Positions 37,273 through 46,013 of a DNA stretch of 64,000 nt are shown here, in pieces. The notes beneath the pieces were generated by a model that was not told the origin of the DNA, did not search any database, and saw only the letters and a program-made list of their open reading frames with translations. The stretch's first letter is position 1, and every line of letters begins with the position of its first letter. The position numbers were made by a program, and so were the translations under genes. The stretch is from positions 248,001 through 312,000 of the forward strand of contig NZ_WJOK01000002.1 in assembly GCF_009649785.1 (NCBI RefSeq). The letters run 5' to 3'. The DNA is from Agrobacterium tumefaciens. Lineage in GTDB: Bacteria; Pseudomonadota; Alphaproteobacteria; Rhizobiales; Rhizobiaceae.

Positions 37273-38199
37273 ATGATCCTGTGTTGTGGTGAAGCCCTGA
37301 TCGACATGCTGCCCCGGCAGACGACACTGGGTGAGGCGGGTTTTGCCCCCTATGCAGGCGGAGCGGTCTTCAACACGGCCATTGCGCTCGGGCGTCTCGG
37401 TGTCCCGTCCGCGTTCTTCACGGGTCTTTCCGATGACATGATGGGCGATATCCTGCGGACAACCCTGCGGGCGAGTAACGTGGATTTCAGCTATTGCGCA
37501 ACACTTTCGCGGCCGACCACCATCGCCTTCGTCAAGCTCGTCGATGGCCATGCCACCTACGCCTTTTATGACGAAAACACCGCCGGCCGGATGATCACCG
37601 AGGCCGAGCTTCCGGCCTTGGGCGCCGATTGCGAGGCGCTGCATTTCGGCGCGATCAGCCTCATTCCGGAACCCTGCGGCAGCACCTATGAGGCGCTGAT
37701 GGTGCGCGAGCATCAAAGCCGAGTCATCTCCCTCGATCCGAATATCCGCCCCGGTTTCATCAAGGACAAGCAGTCGCATATGGCCCGCATCCGCCGTATG
37801 GCTGCCATGTCTGATATCGTGAAATTCTCCGACGAAGACCTCGAGTGGTTCGGTCTGGAAGGTGACGAGGACACGCTCGCTCGCCACTGGCTGCATCACG
37901 GCGCGAAACTGGTCGTCGTCACCCGTGGCGCCAAGGGTGCGGTCGGTTACACCGCCAATTTCAAGGTAGAAGTGGCTTCCGAGCGGGTGGAGGTCGTCGA
38001 TACCGTCGGCGCGGGCGACACCTTCGACGCCGGCATTCTCGCCTCGCTGAAAATGCAGGGGCTTCTGACGAAGGCGCAGGTCGCTTCGCTGACGGAAGAG
38101 CAGATCAGAAAGGCTTTGGCGCTCGGCGCAAAGGCTGCTGCGGTGACCGTCTCGCGAGCTGGCGCAAATCCGCCCTTCGCGCATGAAATCGGATTGTAA
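37273..38199 (+). CDS. PfkB-family sugar kinase, probably fructokinase
   Basis: Carbohydrate kinase of 308 residues. The N-terminal part starts ILCCGEALIDMLP and has the di-Gly substrate switch YAGGAVFNTAIALGRLG; the ATP motif DTVGAGDTFDAGIL carries the catalytic Asp. The GEALIDM opening is typical of bacterial fructokinases. AGGAGG lies six bases before the ATG at 37273. A LacI-type palindrome just upstream suggests sugar induction. No sugar transporter is adjacent, so the substrate is inferred. pgi, which would use fructose 6-phosphate, lies 3 kb downstream. Confidence 0.85.
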   Translation: MILCCGEALIDMLPRQTTLGEAGFAPYAGGAVFNTAIALGRLGVPSAFFTGLSDDMMGDILRTTLRASNVDFSYCATLSRPTTIAFVKLVDGHATYAFYDENTAGRMITEAELPALGADCEALHFGAISLIPEPCGSTYEALMVREHQSRVISLDPNIRPGFIKDKQSHMARIRRMAAMSDIVKFSDEDLEWFGLEGDEDTLARHWLHHGAKLVVVTRGAKGAVGYTANFKVEVASERVEVVDTVGAGDTFDAGILASLKMQGLLTKAQVASLTEEQIRKALALGAKAAAVTVSRAGANPPFAHEIGL

Positions 38200-38323
38200 A
38201 GGATATGGTTGAACCGTTTTGAAAAGGCGGTTCATCACTCCTGCCTGGGCCAGGGTCGTAAAAAACCGATATTTGGATATCAAGAAGCTTGTGTCGGCCG
38301 GTCTTTCACGAAACAAGCATCGC

Positions 38324-39289
38324 ATGAGCGTTCCAACAACCCATCCTTTCGATTTCGACCCGACCTATGGCATGCGGCGCGAGCAGTTGCTGGCCATTAT
38401 CCCGCCTGAGGCGCCGCCGGGCTTTGATGATTTCTGGAAGAAGCGTTATCGCCGCGCGCTGGCCACGGATCCGCGACCGGTGCTGCGCAAGAGCAAACTC
38501 AGCCATCCCCGCTGGCATGTTCTCGATATCTCATACACATCCACCGGCGGCTTCCGCATCGGTGGATGGATGCTTCTGCCGTGCAAAGGACAGGTGCGGC
38601 GCGGACTTGTTGTCGGCCATGGTTATGGCGGGCGGGGAGAGCCCGATTTCGACGTGCCGGTGGAAGAAACGGCCGTGCTGTTTCCCTGTTTTCGCGGGCT
38701 TTCGCTAAGCGCCTGTCCGCCGATTTCGTCCGACCCGGCCCTTCATGTCCTCTACAACATCGAAAGAAAAGACGACTACATCATCGGTGGCTGTGTCGAT
38801 GATCTGTGGATCGCCGTCTCCACGCTCGTCACGCTCTATCCATGGCTGGAAGGGCAGGTGGGTTACAGCGGCATCAGCTTCGGGGGCGGGATTGGGGCTT
38901 TGGCGATACCATATGATGCGCGCATCGACCGGGGCCATCTGGTCGTACCGACATTCGGACACCGGCCGTTCTGGCTGACGCTGCCGACGGTCGGCAGCGC
39001 GGATGCGGTCCAGACCTATCAGAAGACCCATGCCAATGTGCTGGAAATGCTGCGTCTGTTCGATGCCGCTTCTGCGGCTTCCCGCATAAAAGTGCCGATG
39101 CTGGTCGCGCCCGCCCTGTTCGATCCGGCGGTGGCGCCGCCGTGCCAGTTTGCGGTTGCCAATGCCCTGCCGCTCTCAAAATTTAATGAAATCTTCATCC
39201 TAGACGCGGGACATTTCGAATACGCTGACAGTGCATCCCAAGATGCGGTCCACAGGGACAAGGTCAGACAGTTTTTCAAGGTGCCATGA
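38324..39289 (+). CDS. Acetylxylan esterase-like alpha/beta hydrolase
   Basis: Cytosolic protein of about 321 residues. The N-terminal GFDDFWKKRYRRAL is typical of the acetylxylan esterase/cephalosporin C deacetylase (AXE1) family. The oxyanion region is GHGYGGRGEPD, the nucleophile elbow GISFGGGIGAL (Ser), and the candidate acid and base are in FDPAVAPP and DAGHFEYAD. The start at 38324 (MSVPTTHPFDF) lacks a clear ribosome site, but upstream codons look non-coding. The stop overlaps the next esterase by four bases (ATGA), so the two are made together. The substrate is unknown. Confidence 0.78.
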   Translation: MSVPTTHPFDFDPTYGMRREQLLAIIPPEAPPGFDDFWKKRYRRALATDPRPVLRKSKLSHPRWHVLDISYTSTGGFRIGGWMLLPCKGQVRRGLVVGHGYGGRGEPDFDVPVEETAVLFPCFRGLSLSACPPISSDPALHVLYNIERKDDYIIGGCVDDLWIAVSTLVTLYPWLEGQVGYSGISFGGGIGALAIPYDARIDRGHLVVPTFGHRPFWLTLPTVGSADAVQTYQKTHANVLEMLRLFDAASAASRIKVPMLVAPALFDPAVAPPCQFAVANALPLSKFNEIFILDAGHFEYADSASQDAVHRDKVRQFFKVP

Positions 39290-40014
39290 AACGCGAATAT
39301 CTCCGCTGGTATAGTCAAAGGCTTCATCGTGATATGGAGCTGTTGATATTCGGTCATTCTGGCGCCAAGGTGCTGATGTTTCCTACACGCGACGGGCGCT
39401 TCTTCGAATATGAGGAACTTGGCCTTGTCGACAGTATGGCCGATAAAGTGGAGGCCGGTCATCTTCAGCTCTATTGTGTCGAGGGGCTGGCCAAAGAGAC
39501 CTTTTATGCGGCCCATAATCACCCGGCCGAGCGCATTCGCCGCCATGCCGCCTTCGAAGATTATATTCTCAATGAAGTGCTGCCGCTGATGGCTGAGAAA
39601 AACCCGCATGGCGATACCATCGTGCAGGGCTGCAGTCTCGGCGCGTTTCAGGCCGCCAGCCTCGTCTTTCGTCACCCACATCTTTTCCGCAAGCTCGTCG
39701 CCTTTTCCGGCCGCTACGATCTGACGATGAAGGTGGAATCCTTCGGCGATCTGTTCGACGGTTACTACGATGACGATGTCTATTTCCACATGCCGAGCCA
39801 CTTTCTGCCGGACCTCGCCTGCGGCTGGCGGCTTGAAAACCTCCGCCGCATCGACATGGTTTTCACCATCGGCGATGCCGATCCGTTTTTGGACAACAAC
39901 CATCACCTAAGCCGGGTTCTTAATGACAAGCAGATAGGGCATCAGTTGCATGTCTGGGAGGGACGTGCCCATCGGGCAGGCCCCTGGCGCAAGATGGCGG
40001 CGCTGTATATCTGA
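39286..40014 (+). CDS. Esterase-family protein (PF00756-like)
   Basis: Cytosolic protein of 242 residues that starts inside the stop of the previous esterase (ATGA). The esterase-D pattern is seen: a nucleophile elbow VQGCSLGAFQAASLVFRH (Ser), a candidate Asp in FTIGDADPFLDN and a His in EGRAHRAGPWRKM. The N-terminal YSQRLHRDMELLIFGHSGAK fits the strand that starts these folds. Two different esterases in one tight operon suggests they act on the same compound, but nothing here names it. Confidence 0.8.
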   Translation: MKREYLRWYSQRLHRDMELLIFGHSGAKVLMFPTRDGRFFEYEELGLVDSMADKVEAGHLQLYCVEGLAKETFYAAHNHPAERIRRHAAFEDYILNEVLPLMAEKNPHGDTIVQGCSLGAFQAASLVFRHPHLFRKLVAFSGRYDLTMKVESFGDLFDGYYDDDVYFHMPSHFLPDLACGWRLENLRRIDMVFTIGDADPFLDNNHHLSRVLNDKQIGHQLHVWEGRAHRAGPWRKMAALYI

Positions 40015-40030
40015 GGCGACCGGCGCCGCC

Positions 40031-40900
40031 TCAGGCGAGGAGAAATTCCATCAGGGCATTCTGCGCGTGCAGAAGAAATGCCTTTGCGGGCCGGCTTTGA
40101 CAGGCCGGATGGGTCATTGCGTCTGCCGTCACTTCCTGACCACGGGCGACCGGTGGGCAGGGTAAAAAGATCACCTCGGGCTGCATCCTGTCGAGAAGGG
40201 ATGCGGATATGCGGTAGTCGATCAGGATATGATCCGAACCGGCGGGCCAGGAATCGGTAATGACCACATCCGCGTCCAGCAACTCCGCCATATCAGAGCT
40301 GGCCCGGAAATTCGGGTTGACGAGCGCAGCATCGGTGACGTGCCATTGTTCGGGGTAAACTTGTGTGACCTGAATTGGCAGGGAAATCGAGGCCTCGACC
40401 CACGAGCGCAAAATATTGGCATCCGGCGCGACGCCGACGATCTTGAGACCGTCGACCCGGCTTCTCAAGCTTTTGATGTGGGCAAGATCGCCAAGCGTCT
40501 CGCAGGGATGATTGGACTTGGTCCGCGCGTTGATGACGGGTGCGCGCATTTCGCCCGCAAGCGCCCGGAGGGTCGAGAGTTCTTTCGTGCGGATAATGAC
40601 TAGATCGAACCAGTTGTCGAGATAGCCCGCCAGGTCGGCAATTTCTTCGCGGCCATTAAAGCTGATCGGGACGGTGACACAAATACCGCCCATGGCCTGA
40701 ATGCCGAGATCGAAGGCAGCGGTGTTGCGCCAACCGGTGTCGTCGACGATCAGCCCGATGCGTTTTCCCTTGAGCAGCTGTGGCATCGTGCCCTTTGACC
40801 AGTCCTGCGCCAGACTGCCTGCACGGTCTATGATCGACAGCACCGCATCTTCAGGCAGGTCATGAAACGCCAGAAAATCCTTGCCTTGCCGCAGTGCCAT
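40031..40900 (-). CDS. Carbamoyltransferase-like protein with degenerate active site
   Basis: Protein of 289 residues with the two-domain ornithine/aspartate carbamoyltransferase layout. The usual carbamoyl-phosphate motif (SxRTR) is replaced by VDDTGWRNTAAFD. The HPCQ motif reads NHPCETLGDLAHIKSL, with Glu for Gln. The later HCLP region reads LPCPPVARGQEV. These changes argue against normal ornithine carbamoyltransferase activity; it may use another substrate or be regulatory. I start at the ATG at 40898-40900, with GGAGG seven bases before it. It is convergent with the esterase pair. Confidence 0.7.
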   Translation of the reverse strand: MALRQGKDFLAFHDLPEDAVLSIIDRAGSLAQDWSKGTMPQLLKGKRIGLIVDDTGWRNTAAFDLGIQAMGGICVTVPISFNGREEIADLAGYLDNWFDLVIIRTKELSTLRALAGEMRAPVINARTKSNHPCETLGDLAHIKSLRSRVDGLKIVGVAPDANILRSWVEASISLPIQVTQVYPEQWHVTDAALVNPNFRASSDMAELLDADVVITDSWPAGSDHILIDYRISASLLDRMQPEVIFLPCPPVARGQEVTADAMTHPACQSRPAKAFLLHAQNALMEFLLA

Positions 40901-40935
40901 ATGTGCCTCCAATCGGCGTTCCATCGATGCTGAAT

Positions 40936-40965
40936 TGAAAAAGCCGGAAGTTTCCTTCCGGCTTT
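40936..40965 (-). terminator. Terminator after pgi
   Basis: On the minus strand: AAAGCCGGAAG / CTTCCGGCTTT, four-base loop, then T-rich sequence, 26 bases beyond the pgi stop. Confidence 0.8.
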
Positions 40966-40990
40966 CGTAATTATCAAGGGAGCAAGGATT

Positions 40991-42616
40991 TTACCCCGCC
41001 AGTCCCGACAGCGCTTTCACCAGACCCTGTGTCGAGCTGTCATGGCCGGCTGCACTTTCCTTGCCTTCAACGACGGGAAGCAGGCCGGTTGCCAGTTCCT
41101 TGCCAAGCTCCACACCCCACTGGTCGAAGGAGTTGATGCGAAACAGCACGCCTTCCACGAAGACGCGGTGTTCGTAGAGCGCGATCAGACGGCCAAGCGC
41201 AAATGGCGTCAGCTTGTCGTAGACGAAGGTAATGGACGGGCGGTTGCCGGTGAAAACGCGGTGCGGCGCGATGAAATCGGCTTGGCTGTCTTCCATGCCC
41301 TTGGAGGTGAGCTGGGCTTTCGCTTCGGCCAGCGTGCGGCCCTTCATCAGGGCTTCCGACTGCGCCAGGCAATTGGCGATGAGAAGCTGGTGCTGATGGC
41401 GCAGTTCCGGTTCGAAACCGTTGGCGGCGATCATGAATTCCGCCGGAATGACGCTCGTGCCCTGGTGGATGAGCTGGTAGAAGGCGTGCTGGCCGTTGGT
41501 GCCGGGTTCGCCCCAGACGACCGGGCCGGACTGGCCTTCGACAGGTGTCCCGTCGATCGTCACGCCCTTGCCGTTCGATTCCATGTCGAGTTGCTGCAGA
41601 TAGGCAGGGAAACGCGACAGGCGCTGGTCATAGGGCAGGATCGCCCGTGTGGAATAGTTTAGCACGTTGCGGTGATAAAATCCGATGAGACCGAGCAGCA
41701 TCGGTAGGTTTTCACGGATCGGTGCCTCGCGGAAATGCTTGTCCATGGCATGCGCGCCATCCAGAAACTTTCCGAAATTCTCCGGCCCGATGGCGATCAT
41801 CAGCGGCAGGCCGATAGCCGACCAGATCGAATAACGTCCGCCAACCCAGTCCCAGAAACCGAAGATGCGATCGCTCTCGATGCCGAAGGCGGCAACCTTT
41901 TCCAATGCTGTCGAAACGGCGGCGAAATGGTGCTTCACAGCCTCTTCACCCAGCTTTTCGGCAATGAAACGGCGCGCGGTCGCGGCATTCGTCATCGTTT
42001 CGATTGTGGTGAAGGTTTTGGAGGCGACGATGAAGAGCGAGGTCTCGGGATCAACGAGCTTCAGCGTGTCGGCAATATGCGCGCCATCAATATTGGAGAC
42101 GAAATGCGCACGCGGACCATCATGGAAAGGCGCAAGCGCCAGCGTCGCCATGACGGGGCCGAGATCGGAGCCGCCGATACCGATATTGATGATGTCGGTG
42201 ATCTTCTTGCCGGTCGCACCTTTCAGGGAACCGGAGCGAATGGCGTCGGCAAACTTGCCCATGGCGGTGAGAACGGCGTTCACATCCGGCATCACATCCT
42301 TGCCGTCAACGAGAACCGGCGTGTTGGAGCGATTGCGCAGTGCGGTGTGCAACACGGCACGATCTTCCGTGAAATTGATCGCCTTGCCGGAGAACATCTC
42401 CTCGCGCTTTGCCTCGACGCCACCGTCGCGCGCCAGCTGTTCGAGAAGCGTGACGATTTCGTCATTAACAGCGCATTTGGAATAGTCCATCAGCAGGTCA
42501 TCGAATTTGGCGCTGAAACGGCTGAATCGTTTGTCGTCGGCCGCAAAAGCAGCGCGCAGATCGGTTGCGGCTGTGCTGCTTGCCGTTGCTTTCAGTTTTT
42601 CGATGGTGGCCTGCAT
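40991..42616 (-). CDS. pgi: Glucose-6-phosphate isomerase
   Basis: Interconverts glucose 6-phosphate and fructose 6-phosphate. The protein has 541 residues. The family signatures are present: [35 protein letters not shown] and the C-terminal [16 protein letters not shown]. The catalytic Glu, His and Lys sit in these three blocks. The start has GGAGCACGAG just before the ATG. Single gene with its own terminator. Confidence 0.97.
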   Translation of the reverse strand: MQATIEKLKATASSTAATDLRAAFAADDKRFSRFSAKFDDLLMDYSKCAVNDEIVTLLEQLARDGGVEAKREEMFSGKAINFTEDRAVLHTALRNRSNTPVLVDGKDVMPDVNAVLTAMGKFADAIRSGSLKGATGKKITDIINIGIGGSDLGPVMATLALAPFHDGPRAHFVSNIDGAHIADTLKLVDPETSLFIVASKTFTTIETMTNAATARRFIAEKLGEEAVKHHFAAVSTALEKVAAFGIESDRIFGFWDWVGGRYSIWSAIGLPLMIAIGPENFGKFLDGAHAMDKHFREAPIRENLPMLLGLIGFYHRNVLNYSTRAILPYDQRLSRFPAYLQQLDMESNGKGVTIDGTPVEGQSGPVVWGEPGTNGQHAFYQLIHQGTSVIPAEFMIAANGFEPELRHQHQLLIANCLAQSEALMKGRTLAEAKAQLTSKGMEDSQADFIAPHRVFTGNRPSITFVYDKLTPFALGRLIALYEHRVFVEGVLFRINSFDQWGVELGKELATGLLPVVEGKESAAGHDSSTQGLVKALSGLAG

Positions 42617-42709
42617 CTCGTGCTCCTCGGCTTCCTGGAAGGATGAGGAAACTATTCTTTTTCAGGCGACCAAATCAAGGCGACTTCGGTAAAAGAAATG
42701 GACTGGGAG

Positions 42710-42737
42710 AAAAGAAAAGAGCCGGTCACCCGGCTCT
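42710..42737 (-). terminator. Terminator after fadD
   Basis: On the minus strand: AGAGCCGG / CCGGCTCT (42718-42725 and 42730-42737) with a four-base loop, then TTTTCTTTT. It starts six bases after the fadD stop. Confidence 0.85.
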
Positions 42738-42743
42738 CGTCCT

Positions 42744-44456
42744 TCAGTTCAGATTGCGCAACTCACGCCGCAAGATCTTGCCGACGTTCGATTTCGGCAG
42801 CTCCGTTCGGAACTCGATGATTTTCGGCCGTTTGTAGTTTGTCAGGCTTTTGGCGCAGAAGGCCTTGAGTTCCGCTTCCGTCAGCGACTGATCCTTCTTG
42901 ACGACGAAAAGCTTGACGGTCTCGCCGGAATGTTCGTCGGGAACCCCGATTGCCGCGCATTCCAGTACGCCGGGATGGCTGGCGGCCACTTCCTCGATCT
43001 CGTTCGGATAGACGTTGAAACCGGAAACGAGGATCATGTCCTTCTTGCGGTCGACGATCTTGGTGTAGCCGCGCTCGTCCATGAAGCCCATGTCGCCTGA
43101 ACGGAAGAAGCCGTCTTCGGTCATTGCTTTCGCGGTTTCATCCGGCCTCTGCCAGTAACCGGCCATGACCTGCGGCCCGCGAATGCAGATCTCGCCGACC
43201 TCGCCGGTCGGCAGGCTTTTGCCTTCCTCGTCGCGAATGTCGATTTCCGTAGAGGAAATAGGCAGGCCGATGGTGCCGCTGAATTCCGTGGCATCGAGTC
43301 TGTTAACGGTGGCAACGGGCGATGTTTCCGATAGCCCGTAACCTTCGGCGATTGGGCAGCCGACCATGGAAAGCCAACGCTCGGCCACCGGCCGCTGCAC
43401 CGCCATGCCGCCGCCGAGGACGAGAATGAGCGAGGACAGATCGAGCTTGCGGAAATCCTCATTGTTCATCAGCGCATTGAACAGCGTATTGATACCCGGA
43501 AAAATATGCGGTCGATAATGCGACAGCTCTTTCACGAAGCCGGGAATATCGCGTGGATTGGCGATCAGCAGGTTATGGCCGCCAAGCGCAATGCCCATCA
43601 GCGAATTCACCGTCAGCGCAAAGATGTGGCACAGGGGCAGCGCGCAGATGAAGTTGAGGACTTCTGGACGGTCCTTGCGTTGGGTGAACGCAGCATCCAG
43701 CCACAGGCTGATCTGCGCCTTGTTGGCCAGAAGATTGGCGTGGGTGAGGATCGCACCTTTGGAAATGCCCGTCGTTCCGCCGGTATATTGCAGGAATGCA
43801 ATATCCTGCGGCAGGAGGCGGACCGCCTTCAGGGAAAATCCCTGACCTTCCTTCAACACGGCCTTGAAGCTGATGGAGCCGGGAATAGCGTAGGCCGGCA
43901 CCAGTTTCTTCACCTTGCGAACCACAAGATTGACGATATGTCCCTTGAGGCCGAGGAGATCACCCATGGCCGCAACGACCACATGTCTGACGGCGGTTTT
44001 CGGCACCGCCTGCTGCGCCACATGGGCGAAATTCTCCAGTACGAAAAGTGCTTTTGAGCCGGAATCCTTCAGCTGGTGTTCCAGCTCGCGCGGCGTATAG
44101 AGCGGATTGACGTTGACCACGATCATGCCTGCCCGCAAAATTCCGTATACGGCGACGGGGTTCTGCAGGATATTCGGCATCATCACGGCAACCCGGTCGC
44201 CTTTTTCCAGCCCTCTGGATTGCAGCCATGCGGCCACCGCGCGGGTTTCAATATCCAGATCCCGGTAGGTCAGGGACTTTCCCATGCTGGAAAAGGCCTT
44301 CCTGTCGGCAAATTTCGCGCAGCTCTTTTCGAGAAGTTCGACAAGGGAGGTATTGGCGGATGCGGGGATTTCGGAAGGTACGCCCGGCGGGTAGGATGCC
44401 AGCCAGCGCTTCTCTGCGCTGACATTTTCCGGATGTCCCAGGGACAATTCACTCAT
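42744..44456 (-). CDS. fadD: Long-chain fatty-acid-CoA ligase
   Basis: Activates fatty acids to acyl-CoA with ATP for beta-oxidation; membrane-associated. The protein has 570 residues. AMP-binding motifs are LQYTGGTTGISKGAILTHAN (P-loop), EGYGLSETSP, GEICIRGPQVMAGYW and the hinge VDRKKDMILVSGFNVYPNEI, all as in FadD. The C-terminal catalytic Lys lies near KSNVGKILRRELR. GGGAGGAGA precedes the ATG. It is divergent from the iron ABC genes. Confidence 0.94.
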   Translation of the reverse strand: MSELSLGHPENVSAEKRWLASYPPGVPSEIPASANTSLVELLEKSCAKFADRKAFSSMGKSLTYRDLDIETRAVAAWLQSRGLEKGDRVAVMMPNILQNPVAVYGILRAGMIVVNVNPLYTPRELEHQLKDSGSKALFVLENFAHVAQQAVPKTAVRHVVVAAMGDLLGLKGHIVNLVVRKVKKLVPAYAIPGSISFKAVLKEGQGFSLKAVRLLPQDIAFLQYTGGTTGISKGAILTHANLLANKAQISLWLDAAFTQRKDRPEVLNFICALPLCHIFALTVNSLMGIALGGHNLLIANPRDIPGFVKELSHYRPHIFPGINTLFNALMNNEDFRKLDLSSLILVLGGGMAVQRPVAERWLSMVGCPIAEGYGLSETSPVATVNRLDATEFSGTIGLPISSTEIDIRDEEGKSLPTGEVGEICIRGPQVMAGYWQRPDETAKAMTEDGFFRSGDMGFMDERGYTKIVDRKKDMILVSGFNVYPNEIEEVAASHPGVLECAAIGVPDEHSGETVKLFVVKKDQSLTEAELKAFCAKSLTNYKRPKIIEFRTELPKSNVGKILRRELRNLN

Positions 44457-44666
44457 GCTTCTCCTCCCAGAGTCTCTGTCGCGCCGTGCGTTCGATGGAA
44501 CGCATGAAAGGCGCTATAAGCTGCCTGATCATCATGAGACCCCCAATCAACCGGCGTAATGGCCGGATTGAGGGAACCGCATGTGGCGTCACCGGATCGA
44601 CTGCTCCTCCGCTCCCCGATGACGAATGATAGACGTCTAATCACCTGACGTCCATCGTATCGGCAA

Positions 44667-44695
44667 AGCCTATTTAACTCTAACGTAAACGTCAA
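44667..44695 (-). promoter_or_regulatory. Likely fadD promoter with acyl-metabolism-type motif
   Basis: On the minus strand: TTGACG (44690-44695), 17-base spacer, TAGGCT (44667-44672). The spacer begins TTTACGTTAGAG, giving ACGTTTACG across the -35; the same 9-mer occurs at the nitronate monooxygenase start. Confidence 0.5.
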
Positions 44696-44763
44696 TATTC
44701 CTGCCGAACATCTCGCAACCTCGTGAATGGAAACCTATTTTCCCCGCCTTTTGACTTTAATCC

Positions 44764-44778
44764 TGATTTGAGCGATCA
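44764..44778 (+). promoter_or_regulatory. Iron-responsive (RirA-type) box before fbpC
   Basis: TGATTTGAGCGATCA fits the rhizobial iron-responsive operator TGA-N9-TCA. It lies 31 bases before the fbpC ATG. Confidence 0.65.
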
Positions 44779-44809
44779 ACATAATTCGCAAAGCAGGGCA
44801 GGATTGGAA

Positions 44810-45859
44810 ATGGCAGGCAACGCAGCGCTTGAACTGAAATCGGTCGGAAAAAGATTCGGCGACACGGATGTATTGTCCGATATCGATCTGACCGTCGAAC
44901 GCGGCGAAATCATTTGTCTGGTGGGACGTTCCGGCTGTGGAAAATCGACCCTGCTGCGCATTATAGCGGGTGTGGAAACGCCGGATCATGGCAGCGTTTG
45001 TGTGAATGGCGCAGTCGTTGCTGGTCCGGCTGGTTTCGTGGAACCGGAAAAGCGCAATATCGGTTTCGTCTTTCAGGATTATGCGCTCTTCCCGCATCTC
45101 ACCGTCGAACAGAATGTGATGTTTGGTCTCAGGTCATTGCCAAAGGCCGAGGCCCGCCGCCGGGCTGCGGAGATGATCGAGCACGTTCATCTGCAGGAGT
45201 TGGCCAAGCGCTACCCGCACACGCTTTCGGGCGGTGAGCAGCAGCGCGTAGCCCTCGCCCGCGCCCTTGCCCCGCAACCGGGCCTGCTGTTGATGGATGA
45301 GCCTTTTTCCAATCTGGACCGGGGATTGCGCGACACTGTGCGCGAGGAAACGCTGGGCGTCCTGCGGCAACTGGGCACGACGGCGATCATGGTCACCCAT
45401 GATCCGGAAGAAGCGCTTTCCGCCGGCGATCGTGTGGTGCTGATGCAGCGAGGGCGTATCGTCCAGAGCGGCACGGGCTACGAAATCCACGATCATCCCA
45501 AAAGCCGCTACGCCGCCGATTTTTTCTGCGCCTTCAACAAGATCGAGGGCAGGGTGAGGGAGGGGCGGGTGGAAACGCCGCTCGGGCCTCTGGGCGATGC
45601 GTCCGGTCTGGCGGAAGGTCTTGCCGCCACCGCCTATGTTCGCCCCAATGCGATTTCGATCATCGAGGACAGCGCTGCGAAAGACGGGATTGCCGGCGAA
45701 ATATCAAGTCGTGTGTTTCTCGGCGAGATCGAACAACTCGGCATAGCCGTTCCCGGCCTTCCAGCCGACCTGCGCGTCAGGACGATGCAGCGCACACCCG
45801 CCAAGACCAAGGCCGTGCGCTTCGGCATCGATCCGAAGGGTGTCCTGATATTTACCTGA
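44810..45859 (+). CDS. fbpC: Ferric iron ABC transporter ATPase
   Basis: ATPase of an FbpABC-type Fe(3+) importer, 349 residues. Walker A is GRSGCGKST, the Q-loop is in FVFQDYALFPHL, the signature LSGGEQQRVALARAL, Walker B LLMDEPFSNLDRGLRD, then MVTHDPEEAL. The C-terminal third is a TOBE-like regulatory domain. I start at the ATG at 44810 (MAGNAALELKSV), with AGGA seven bases before. The gene is separated from fbpA by 154 bases, and each carries its own TGA-N9-TCA iron box. Confidence 0.9.
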   Translation: MAGNAALELKSVGKRFGDTDVLSDIDLTVERGEIICLVGRSGCGKSTLLRIIAGVETPDHGSVCVNGAVVAGPAGFVEPEKRNIGFVFQDYALFPHLTVEQNVMFGLRSLPKAEARRRAAEMIEHVHLQELAKRYPHTLSGGEQQRVALARALAPQPGLLLMDEPFSNLDRGLRDTVREETLGVLRQLGTTAIMVTHDPEEALSAGDRVVLMQRGRIVQSGTGYEIHDHPKSRYAADFFCAFNKIEGRVREGRVETPLGPLGDASGLAEGLAATAYVRPNAISIIEDSAAKDGIAGEISSRVFLGEIEQLGIAVPGLPADLRVRTMQRTPAKTKAVRFGIDPKGVLIFT

Positions 45860-45947
45860 AGTTGAATGAGCGGATTTGCATGTTTATTTTCGCTCCATTT
45901 TCAACTGTTGGTGATCGAAACCCTCCTGAAAACGGCCAAATAAAACT

Positions 45948-45962
45948 TGATTTGATACGTCA
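45948..45962 (+). promoter_or_regulatory. Iron-responsive (RirA-type) box before fbpA
   Basis: TGATTTGATACGTCA fits TGA-N9-TCA and shares the first eight bases (TGATTTGA) with the box before fbpC. It lies 51 bases before the fbpA ATG. Confidence 0.65.
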
Positions 45963-46013
45963 TGTATGATGTTTGCTCCCCCTATATTGCGCCATCGAAG
46001 AGGGAGACACACC

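Larger units (their letters stand above)
44457..44809. other. Divergent intergenic region, fadD / fbpC
   Basis: About 350 bases. It contains the likely fadD promoter (44667-44695), an iron-responsive box before fbpC (44764-44778) and an ACGTTTACG element near the fadD -35 that recurs before the nitronate monooxygenase gene. I see no convincing coding frame. Confidence 0.5.
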
